A DNA stretch of 64,000 nt from Alphaproteobacteria bacterium (GTDB lineage: Bacteria; Pseudomonadota; Alphaproteobacteria; GCA-016699305): contig CP064970.1 in NCBI GenBank assembly GCA_016699305.1, forward strand, positions 62,001 through 126,000, in the 5' to 3' direction. The stretch's first letter is position 1, and each line of letters opens with the position of its first letter. Below the pieces are notes generated by a model, which saw only the letters and a list, made by a program, of their open reading frames with translations, was not told the origin of the DNA and made no database searches. Positions 19,995 through 26,711 of this stretch are shown in pieces. Both the position numbers and the translations under genes were made by a program.

Positions 19995-20256
19995 GTAGGT
20001 ATTCCGCCTACAACGTCAAGCATCCAAACTGGAGCGCGCGTTAAACCGCCAAGAAACCGTGCTTCATAAAGAGACGGAGAATAAGTTGACAGCAAATGTC
20101 TGGACTTACTAGGCATCCGTACCAGTATGGCGCCATGGATCGATGCGGGCGATGCTGTTCTCCAATTGCTTAAGCTATCGGCTCAGCTTTATCTATCATC
20201 GCTGCGCTTTTGCTCTTTGACGTTATCAACCTACACAGAACGTTTTCGAGAGAACA
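19995..20256. other. Non-coding accessory DNA with no recognisable feature
   Basis: About 260 bases between repeat copy A and the metal-sensor gene. I see no convincing frame, RNA or repeat; short open frames here lack ribosome-binding sites and family character. Confidence 0.5.
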
Positions 20257-20712
20257 TCATGGAATCGGCGGTGGGGGTGGTGGTCCATCGCGCATGTGGT
20301 CAGCGATGATCTTGCGTTCCTGAGGCGTGAGCTTTTCAAGCAGCGCACGCATGCGCGCACGACTTTTTTTCATATTCTCATCCATCAGCGATTGCATGCG
20401 CTCTTCAGCTTTATCAAGGGCAGCGGCATTCCAGTCTGGTGCACCAATAGCTTCGGCTATGGCTTTGCGCGCGTTCTCAATATCCTCTCGCCCATTCTTG
20501 TGTATGTCGTGAATATCGGCGAAGGTTTCACGCATCAATGCGCGGCCTTGGTCGGACATTTGGCCGGACAGTTCCGATATCGGCCCACCATCACGCAGCC
20601 CAGGGAATGGCCCGTGTGGAGGATGATAAATTGCTCTGCCCAGAAGGAAGCCAACAAGCAGAATGTTCAAACCGAGCGAGGCATAATAGGTCAGCCAGTT
20701 GTTTTTCGTCAT
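20257..20712 (-). CDS. Periplasmic heavy-metal sensor-like protein (CnrX/Metal_resist type)
   Basis: 151 residues: one N-terminal membrane anchor (YYASLGLNILLVGFLLGRA) and a helical periplasmic domain typical of the Metal_resist/CpxP-like superfamily. Visible features are FADIHDIHKNGREDIENARKAI, MQSLMDENMKKSRARMRALLEKLTPQER and the tail HMRDGPPPPPPIP. The LTPQER helix turn is characteristic. Histidines (HDIH, DHMRD) could bind metal. It is the last gene of a three-gene operon after an ECF sigma factor and a probable anti-sigma factor; its start overlaps the preceding stop (ATGA). The order matches the logic of CnrYXH-type sensing units. Confidence 0.75.
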   Translation of the reverse strand: MTKNNWLTYYASLGLNILLVGFLLGRAIYHPPHGPFPGLRDGGPISELSGQMSDQGRALMRETFADIHDIHKNGREDIENARKAIAEAIGAPDWNAAALDKAEERMQSLMDENMKKSRARMRALLEKLTPQERKIIADHMRDGPPPPPPIP

Positions 20713-21074
20713 AGTATCCTCTGATGTGCGTAATAAAGGCTGTTTAAGAGAGGGTCTTCGCTTTGACCTGCCGGTTCGGATTGCAAGACCTTGTGGGATT
20801 CTGCATCGCGTGAATCAGCGGCATCCGCATAGATAGTTCCTGCGGCAAAGCTGGCGACGAAAAGCGCGGCAGCCACGAATAGATGTACGCGCGACAGCAT
20901 GAGATTGGCCGAAACGGCATGATAAGGTGTTCCCCCCAAAAGAGAAGAAACTGCCGATGTTTCAGCATTAGCCCGCAGGCGTGCCGCAAAACCAGCGGGA
21001 AGCGTCGCCCGCGGCTGCGCTTTAAGCGTCGCCCGCAGCCTTGCTTCAAAAAGACTGTCTTCCCTGTTCTTCAT
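20709..21074 (-). CDS. Probable membrane anti-sigma factor
   Basis: 121 residues. The start ATG (MKNREDSLFEARLRATL) is set by a strong GGAGG five bases upstream; a longer frame to 21116 lacks this. A cytoplasmic basic and helical N-terminal part is followed by one membrane helix (LFVAAALFVASFAAGTIYA) and a short periplasmic tail. The sequence itself carries no diagnostic zinc anti-sigma motif. The role is inferred from topology and from its place between an ECF sigma gene and a periplasmic metal-sensor gene. Confidence 0.65.
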   Translation of the reverse strand: MKNREDSLFEARLRATLKAQPRATLPAGFAARLRANAETSAVSSLLGGTPYHAVSANLMLSRVHLFVAAALFVASFAAGTIYADAADSRDAESHKVLQSEPAGQSEDPLLNSLYYAHQRIL

Positions 21075-21157
21075 GTTACTCCTCCGTACATTTTTCTTCC
21101 TGTCCTTGTAACGCAAGAAAGTTGGTATGCCTTTTGCCTTCTCTTGTTTTTTTATTT

Positions 21158-21715
21158 TTATTTCTTTCGTGAAGTCTGACCTTCCTTTCTTAGTAGGTCT
21201 TTTTTGAGACGCTGGCGAGCACGATAAAGCAGCGATTCAAAGGCTTTTACATGCATTTTCATAACCGCGGCCGCTTCGGCTTGCGAAAAGTCATCGTAAT
21301 AGTAGAGTTGAACCGCCACATTCTGTTTAGGTGGTAATTGGCTAACGGCTTTAATCAATGCATGGCCTTGCTCATCATGCAGAAGTCGATCTTCTGCATT
21401 GGCAGATCCATCGACTATATCGGTCAGAATATCATCGCCTTCCGTCTTTCTCAGGCGGCGCCGATAGTCGAGAAAAAGATTGACGAGAACGCGGTAAAAC
21501 CAGGTGGTGAATAGTCCCCCCTCCGGTTTCCATGCAAAAGGATTGCGCCACAGACGCATAAAGGCCTCCTGCAGAATATCGTCGGCATCGGCATGGGAGC
21601 CGCTAAGACGCAGGGCAAGATTAAAGAAACGATCACCATGTCGCCGGACGAGCCTTTCAAAGGCCGTTGCATCGCCCGCCTGAATGGCTTCGATCAATTT
21701 TTCGTCACACGGCAT
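21158..21715 (-). CDS. ECF-family RNA polymerase sigma factor
   Basis: 185 residues with only regions 2 and 4, as expected for ECF sigma factors. Region 2 reads AFERLVRRHGDRFFNLALRL, then ADADDILQEAFMRLWRNP and GLFTTWFYRVLVNLFLDYRRR. Region 4 reads LPPKQNVAVQLYYYDDFSQAEAAAVMKMHVKAFESLLYRARQRLKK. The start chosen is the ATG of MPCDEKLIEAI; a GTG twelve codons upstream is possible and neither has a strong ribosome-binding site. It heads the operon with the anti-sigma and metal-sensor genes. The promoter is probably within the 256-base divergent region ahead of the gene at 21972. Confidence 0.9.
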   Translation of the reverse strand: MPCDEKLIEAIQAGDATAFERLVRRHGDRFFNLALRLSGSHADADDILQEAFMRLWRNPFAWKPEGGLFTTWFYRVLVNLFLDYRRRLRKTEGDDILTDIVDGSANAEDRLLHDEQGHALIKAVSQLPPKQNVAVQLYYYDDFSQAEAAAVMKMHVKAFESLLYRARQRLKKDLLRKEGQTSRKK

Positions 21716-21971
21716 TTTTGTTTCAGGATTCTCGGACACTACGGATAACACTTACATGAAACGAGGAACAACGCACAAATCCTTCGTGAAGCGCCTTAAA
21801 AATCTCACATGTTTGATAGATATGCACCCTTCATCAGGAATTGCCAACAGCGGCGAAGGATTAGTCGATTTCAAACGTTACAGATACATGGTCGCGTAAG
21901 TTTTTATAAAACCTCTCCAATTCTGACCCTTCACCGCACTCCCAGAGCAACCCCCAGACAGGAGAACGAAC

Positions 21972-22469
21972 ATGTCATCTGCCATCGGAAATATAGGCAC
22001 AAGCGCATCCTTCACAGCATCGTTTAAACAACCCAGCGATGAGGAAATCCTTGCCAAAATAGAAAAGGACTTCGGAAAAGATGCCATCGCCAGCGTGACC
22101 GATGATGAAGGTAAGCTCGATAAAGCCAAGCTTGAAGATTTTCTTAGAAGCAAAGGTGTTCAGCCACCACAAGGCGGAGGAGGAGGCGGACAAGGCAATG
22201 CGGCGGGCGGCTCCCAGCAAGCGGGTGGCCCATCGGGAAGCGGTGGCAGCAGCGCGTCGACTGAGGTTAAGAGTGAGACGCGGCAATCTAATCCAGATGG
22301 CTCTGTCACGACCACGATCACCTACATTGATGGCAGCGTAGAAAAGACGACGAGCCAACCTGATTTGGAAAAAGCATCGGACAATTATAAACTGCAGCAC
22401 CCGGAGAAAGATAAGAAGAACAATGACAAGGAGACTGAATCGGGCTCTCTTGTTTCGATCAAGGTCTGA
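21972..22469 (+). CDS. Hypothetical Gly/Ser-rich protein of the EF-hand neighbourhood
   Basis: 165 residues. The start is supported by AGGAGAACGAAC. The N-terminus MSSAIGNIGTSASF lacks a signal peptide and resembles the starts of XopAW-like EF-hand proteins. Residues 22-62 are helical and acidic, with one degenerate EF-hand-like loop (DDEGKLDKAKLEDF). A Gly-rich spacer and a Thr/Ser beta-like segment with TYIDGSVEKTT follow, ending in a charged tail. It is convergent with the EF-hand gene, with two strong hairpins between them. Function is unknown. Confidence 0.65.
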   Translation: MSSAIGNIGTSASFTASFKQPSDEEILAKIEKDFGKDAIASVTDDEGKLDKAKLEDFLRSKGVQPPQGGGGGGQGNAAGGSQQAGGPSGSGGSSASTEVKSETRQSNPDGSVTTTITYIDGSVEKTTSQPDLEKASDNYKLQHPEKDKKNNDKETESGSLVSIKV

Positions 22470-22526
22470 CAACAGAGCTCCCTGCTCTCGCTGGCGATTA
22501 ACGTGGAGATGAAACAACTCATCATA

Positions 22527-22562
22527 AAAAACGACCCTGCATGATGACAGGGTCGTTTTCTG
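22527..22562. terminator. Bidirectional intrinsic terminator
   Basis: A perfect stem AAAACGACCCTG / CAGGGTCGTTTT with an 8-base loop and T/A runs on both sides, just after the gene ending at 22469. It fits termination of that gene and, read backwards, of the convergent EF-hand gene. Confidence 0.85.
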
Positions 22563-22566
22563 TCTA

Positions 22567-22600
22567 CAAAAGCATCCTTATGCAAATAAGGATGCTTTTG
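22567..22600. terminator. 15-bp perfect hairpin at the end of the EF-hand gene
   Basis: CAAAAGCATCCTTAT and ATAAGGATGCTTTTG are perfect inverted repeats around a GCAA loop. The minus-strand stop codon (22578-22580) lies inside the hairpin, so it also encodes the last residues. A TTTTG run follows on both strands. It is probably the main terminator of the EF-hand gene. Confidence 0.75.
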
Positions 22601-23405
22601 TCAGTTCCTGCATAGTCGCCTCGCGATTAAGCGACGAGTTGTAGGATTGCGCTGCCTTCATGAACTCCTGCAAAAGGGCAGTGGTTTGATTGCTCTCTGT
22701 TGCCGTCGTTGAAGCCGTGCCGCTTTCAGATGTGCTGGTGCTGTCGTTTGCACTGTTGGTGTAGCCATATTTCTTCAGAATGGATTCCAGCGTGTCTTCA
22801 AGCTCGCTGTCATCTGAAGAAGCCATGCCGCCCATGGGTGGTGGCGGGCTGCTAGGGCCACCTTTTGGCATGGAGGCCTCAAATTGGCTTTGCGTGACTG
22901 ATCCGGCATTGTCGGTATCAATCGAAGCAAAAAGTTCGCCTGCCTTCTCTTCGCTCACGCCTTTGGGACGTGCATCGACAAACTCCTCTTTCGTGACCTT
23001 GCCGTTTTGATCTGTGTCGATTTTTCCGAATAACGCGTCAGAGGAAGACGACCCGTTCTGGCTCTGCGTGTCTTGCGTTTTCGTACCTTGGTTTGAAAGC
23101 AGACCAATCAGGCTTGAGAGCATATCACTGGAAAGATTGCTGCCCATTGAACCCATACCATCCGGCTTGTTTGCTTTCATCCCAGCATCAAGCTGGTCTT
23201 GAGTCAGCGCATTGCCGCCCTCGGTATCAATCTTCGCGTAAAGCGCGGCTGAATCGGCCTCGCTTACATTTTTTGGGCGCGCACTGATGAACTCATCCTT
23301 GCTGATGCCGCCACTGCCATCGCTGTCCATCTTACTGAACATGGCCTGACGCATCTGCGCATGGTGAGCCATCCCGCCGCCTGAAATTGCACTTAGGCTC
23401 GTCAT
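22578..23405 (-). CDS. EF-hand calcium-binding protein (XopAW-like)
   Basis: 275 residues. The start ATG of MTSLSAISGGGM is set by AAGGAG upstream; the frame runs on to 23483 without support. There are four EF-hand loops in two pairs: canonical DSDGSGGISKDEF and DTDQNGKVTKEEF, and degenerate DTEGGNALTQDQL and DTDNAGSVTQSQF. Linkers are Ser/Gly/Pro-rich and a helical segment near the C-terminus reads LLQEFMKAAQSYNSS. There is no signal peptide. XopAW-like EF-hand proteins are common in proteobacteria, and being next to an ECF/metal-sensor operon suggests envelope-ion sensing. That link is inference. Confidence 0.85.
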   Translation of the reverse strand: MTSLSAISGGGMAHHAQMRQAMFSKMDSDGSGGISKDEFISARPKNVSEADSAALYAKIDTEGGNALTQDQLDAGMKANKPDGMGSMGSNLSSDMLSSLIGLLSNQGTKTQDTQSQNGSSSSDALFGKIDTDQNGKVTKEEFVDARPKGVSEEKAGELFASIDTDNAGSVTQSQFEASMPKGGPSSPPPPMGGMASSDDSELEDTLESILKKYGYTNSANDSTSTSESGTASTTATESNQTTALLQEFMKAAQSYNSSLNREATMQELTKASLFA

Positions 23406-23585
23406 AGGGGGTCTCCTTTGGTTACGGGCAGGATTAGTCCTACCTGTATCTAAGAAACGCAAAGCCGTGCCTGAAGCCTCCACCCATCCTTCGGATAAAA
23501 TTTATTCAATAAAATCAACGTTGTTTTTAGGTCGCGACCGGTATTTTTTGCCGACTTTTATCGAGACATACGATATTTTGTTGAA

Positions 23586-23781
23586 CGGTCCGCGCAATCG
23601 CTTGCTAGCCGAAGAGGTGCAACAGCGCGTCACCGTCAACCCCACGCCCAGCCGTGCCGACCTGGAACAAACCCGCGAGATCGACAAGGCCCTGAAATCC
23701 GTCAGCATCGACCTGCTCGACCACGTCATCATCGGACGCGGTGGCCGCGTCTTTAGCATGAAGAACGAGTCGGCCTGGTAA
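23586..23781 (+). pseudogene. Displaced radC 3' fragment with in-frame deletion of the JAMM motif
   Basis: About 96 percent identical by eye to radC 18752-19042, except that 93 bases (18809-18901) are missing. The deletion is exactly 31 codons and removes the segment that ends in HNHPSGD, so the metal site is gone while the frame is kept. The last codons differ (SAW instead of SAL). A frame open from 23467 reads into it, but I see no ribosome-binding site and regard it as a remnant. It marks the right end of a 4.5-kb insertion behind radC. Confidence 0.85.
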
Positions 23782-23838
23782 TCTCAGACTACGGGCAAGA
23801 CGGCAAAGCGGTTTCTTATAGGGAGCAGGTGCCTGCTA

Positions 23839-24615
23839 TCAAGGCTTGGGTTGCTCGCTGTACCGGGGCGCGGTTGGGGGATAGCGGTAGTCGTTGGGTC
23901 GCGGTGGATAATCGACACCCCAACCGCTCCCATAGATGCCACCGCCATTGTTAGGTGTGATGATCATGGGGCGCTCTTTTCCATCCCCACACAAAGCGGT
24001 GGCGTTGACGCCAAATGCGGCCAACCCCGATGATCCCCTTAATCTGTCAGCCCTGTCGCTGTTGCGCAAAAGCAGGTCGCATTGATATATACGCCCACCA
24101 TTCGAGCCGGAAATGGTGCCGATGACCTTGATATCATAGCTTGGAGTGAGGCCAGGGATATTGTATCCCGCCATTCGTTGCACAGGGGGATAACAGACAT
24201 TGATGTAGGCAATCAATCCCCCTCCTGGAGCCGTGCCAACCTCCGTCAGGATATCGGGCGAGTAGAGGCGGCCCAAAGCCAACTGTTCTGCCGGTGAGCT
24301 ATAATCCGTGCATTCTGGATGCCGCGCGGCACGCCTATCGTCTTCTCTTACTTTAGCCTCACCGCGAGTCTCCCATGCAACTCCCGCCGACCACCAAGAA
24401 GGCACGCCCGCTCTGTCGCTCATGGCTTTTTTTTGTGTATCCGTCATTCGTTCCCCGGAAAGGGAATATTCATCTGTCTTGTAGGTTTGCATTCCTCCAC
24501 ATCCCACCAGCAGACTGATGGGCATGAGAATCGCAGCCAACCGGTAGGCAGCCGATGTGCGCTTGGTGGATACGCTTTGCGCCGTACGCTTAAACAAATC
24601 ACGGACATTGTACAT
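23839..24615 (-). CDS. Hypothetical lipoprotein
   Basis: 258 residues. The ATG of MYNVRDLFKRT has GGGAGGG upstream; the frame also extends to 24675. The signal region LAAILMPISLLVGCGG has a lipobox (LVGC). The mature part has conserved-looking Cys and aromatic residues (CYPPVQRMAGY, YQCDLLLR) and a Pro/Tyr/Arg-rich tail (RPNDYRYPPTAPRY). Its 5' end lies just below the stop of the upstream lipoprotein gene, so the pair is probably one operon. No family is recognised. Confidence 0.65.
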   Translation of the reverse strand: MYNVRDLFKRTAQSVSTKRTSAAYRLAAILMPISLLVGCGGMQTYKTDEYSLSGERMTDTQKKAMSDRAGVPSWWSAGVAWETRGEAKVREDDRRAARHPECTDYSSPAEQLALGRLYSPDILTEVGTAPGGGLIAYINVCYPPVQRMAGYNIPGLTPSYDIKVIGTISGSNGGRIYQCDLLLRNSDRADRLRGSSGLAAFGVNATALCGDGKERPMIITPNNGGGIYGSGWGVDYPPRPNDYRYPPTAPRYSEQPKP

Positions 24616-24653
24616 CAGCTTACCCTCCCGGCAGCTTTGTTGAGCCGTTGGTA

Positions 24654-25517
24654 CTAATATCGAGGCTGCGACCATCTTCCTTGCGACCTAGGGTCGGAAT
24701 ATGGGGGAACGCGATACGGCGGAGGTCGCAAGCCTGGCGCATAATCATAAGAAGGAGAGCCATAAGAAGGCGCGCCATAAGAAGGCCCAGGGGATCCCGG
24801 AACAATACTCTCAAGGGATGTGTCATATGGCAGTACCGAGGGTTGCCCAGATGTCAGTGAAGTGTCCGTTTCTTTTGTTATGACGCGCAAACTCCACCCC
24901 CTATCGGTGGCTACGGCCACCGGTTTGACGGCATCATTCGAAGAAATAATCACCCCTCTTTTTGCCCCATCTATGATGGCTGCTTCGCGGATTTCATCCA
25001 TGATGCTTGCATGAACATATGCATTGGTGAGCGGGATTGATCCCTTTAATTGTATCGCATGCAACGCCAGTAAATTGGCCAAGTCTCGTCGCTCTTTTTT
25101 ATCACGATCGTTCTTCCCACCCGTTTGTGCTTCCTCTAAATTTTTTAGACGATATGCTGCGGCTTCTTCCCTTTTACCTGGGGGTAGCTGGCTCATTTCC
25201 TTGGTGACCCGCTTGTCTAGTGCGGCAGAATTCGAGCCATCATAGCCATACTTCTTCGTAAGAAATGCGTAGGCAATCTTTGCTGGATGATCCGTGCACG
25301 GCGCCCAGCCCGCCCCCGTATCGCATTGAGCCATCGTAAGGCTATGAGACGCGAGAGGAAAGAAACTACCGCCAATTGTAACGCCGTAAACTTCCGTCTG
25401 CCCTGGATGAAGAGTCCCGCATCCCGTTTGGGCTGCGACCAGTGTCCACAAAGCGCCAGCCATACAAGTTTTGCTATTCTCTTTAAATATTTTCTTTAAA
25501 TGATCGCCATACATCAT
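24654..25517 (-). CDS. Hypothetical lipoprotein or secreted protein with Pro/Ser/Tyr-rich tail
   Basis: 287 residues; the start has AGGAGATACA upstream. The N-terminus has a hydrophobic stretch and a possible lipobox (AAQTGC; Cys near residue 33), weaker than that of its neighbour. The middle is charged and helical (LPPGKREEAAAYRLKNLEEA, KKERRDLANLLALHAIQLKG). The C-terminus has repeats PSYGAPSYGSPSYDY and ends Arg/Pro/Tyr-rich, similar in style to the next gene's tail. This suggests a paired envelope function. I do not recognise the family. Confidence 0.6.
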   Translation of the reverse strand: MMYGDHLKKIFKENSKTCMAGALWTLVAAQTGCGTLHPGQTEVYGVTIGGSFFPLASHSLTMAQCDTGAGWAPCTDHPAKIAYAFLTKKYGYDGSNSAALDKRVTKEMSQLPPGKREEAAAYRLKNLEEAQTGGKNDRDKKERRDLANLLALHAIQLKGSIPLTNAYVHASIMDEIREAAIIDGAKRGVIISSNDAVKPVAVATDRGWSLRVITKETDTSLTSGQPSVLPYDTSLESIVPGSPGPSYGAPSYGSPSYDYAPGLRPPPYRVPPYSDPRSQGRWSQPRY

Positions 25518-25541
25518 TGTATCTCCTATTCTTTTAGGGTA

Positions 25542-25580
25542 AGCGTCGATGCGGGAACGGAGAGAAACAGCATCGACGCT
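25542..25580. repeat. 11-bp perfect inverted repeat upstream of the lipoprotein pair
   Basis: AGCGTCGATGC at 25542-25552 and GCATCGACGCT at 25570-25580, with 17 bases between. It lies about 25 bases before the start codon of the gene ending at 24654, so it would be in that mRNA leader or promoter. There is no T-run. It may be an operator or a leader hairpin. Confidence 0.45.
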
Positions 25581-25651
25581 CTAGCCCCATGGGGTGTCAT
25601 TTTTCTCAGTCGAACCGGCTTCATTCTATCATATGCGTGGCATGATTGGGA

Positions 25652-26140
25652 TTAGTTGCTTTTACGGCGGGCCAATGAGGGGGCAGTTTCCTCTTGAGCC
25701 TTAAGCCATGTCCGCATGCCGCGCAGCTCGTTCAAGGTCTTTTCGAGTGTGCGGCGCATCGGGGCTTCGTTTGGTTTTGCCGAAATGGGGTTTTGCGCCT
25801 CGGTCTTGGCCAAGGATATCTGCGCGCGGTTCTTTGTCTGTGACACCGTCTTTGGCGAAGCTTCCCCGTTCAGCAATTGCTGAACGCCTCGGATAGTATA
25901 ACCCTGACGGTGCAACAGATCGTGCAGACGTCGCAAAAAGGCGACATCCTCCGGGCGATAATACCGCCTGCCGCCTGTGCGTTTGACCGGTTTGATCTGT
26001 GAAAAACGGCTTTCCCAAAAGCGCAGGACATGCGGTGGCAAGCCTAAAATCTGGGCAACTTCGCCGATCGTACGATAGGCGCCGTCCTCCTTTTCGGAGG
26101 ACGGCGTGTCAGATAAAGAAAGTGCTGTACGCCCGATCAC
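25652..26140 (-). CDS. MerR family transcriptional regulator
   Basis: 162 residues. The N-terminal winged-helix MerR domain is clear: [25 protein letters not shown], then [20 protein letters not shown] and [16 protein letters not shown]. The C-terminal part is variable and lacks the cysteines of metal sensors. A MerR gene directly after ihfA is a conserved arrangement in alphaproteobacteria. Its start overlaps the ihfA stop by four bases, so translation is coupled. Confidence 0.9.
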   Translation of the reverse strand: MIGRTALSLSDTPSSEKEDGAYRTIGEVAQILGLPPHVLRFWESRFSQIKPVKRTGGRRYYRPEDVAFLRRLHDLLHRQGYTIRGVQQLLNGEASPKTVSQTKNRAQISLAKTEAQNPISAKPNEAPMRRTLEKTLNELRGMRTWLKAQEETAPSLARRKSN

Positions 26141-26469
26141 GCCTTACGTCCGGCCCCAGAGCGGGCCAATGTGCGGTTAAGACGCGCCTTCAACACATGG
26201 CTGGCGCGGAAGCTGAGAACGCGCCGAGGGAGAATCGGGACTTCTTTGCCCGTGCGCGGATTGCGGCCCACACGCTGACGCTTGTCACGCAGATTGAACG
26301 CGCCGAAGGAGGAAAGCTTGACATTCTCACCGTTTTCCAGGGCCTGGGAAACGATTTCAAGCATCTGTTCGACCAGTTCGGCCGATTCAAGACGCGACAG
26401 ACCCACATGTCGATAAATCGCCTCGCTTAATTGGGCGCGGGTCAGAGTTTTCGATTCGGTATCTTCCAT
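26137..26469 (-). CDS. ihfA: Integration host factor subunit alpha
   Basis: 110-residue nucleoid-associated DNA-bending protein that works as a heterodimer with IhfB. Family features: [61 protein letters not shown] in short conserved blocks, and the DNA-intercalating [11 protein letters not shown] arm. The ATG at 26469 has GGAGGAA five bases upstream; a GTG four codons earlier would overlap that site. IHF also assists phage integration, relevant to a genome carrying a prophage. Confidence 0.95.
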   Translation of the reverse strand: MEDTESKTLTRAQLSEAIYRHVGLSRLESAELVEQMLEIVSQALENGENVKLSSFGAFNLRDKRQRVGRNPRTGKEVPILPRRVLSFRASHVLKARLNRTLARSGAGRKA

Positions 26470-26711
26470 GGGTTCCTCCACTGGCGCGTTGCGGCGTCAC
26501 GTTGGCTCAAGCTGCCTCGGGCATTCTACACATCTTCCTTCGACAAGGCTATCTTATGAGGGGCTTGTGGGCAAATATTAAACTTTTCCGATGATGCTAC
26601 CGGAAACCGTTTTAGGATTACGGGTTGCCAGAACGGCGCGGGGCGATTATACCGGCCCCTTGAAGACGGCGGCGAATCTGTCGCGTTAACCATGATGAGG
26701 ACTTCCAGGAC

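Noticed and set aside
21750..21800. ECF-type autoregulatory promoter (GGAAC ... CGTG)
   Set aside because: Spacing is about two bases short and the -10 element is weak, so it was not called.
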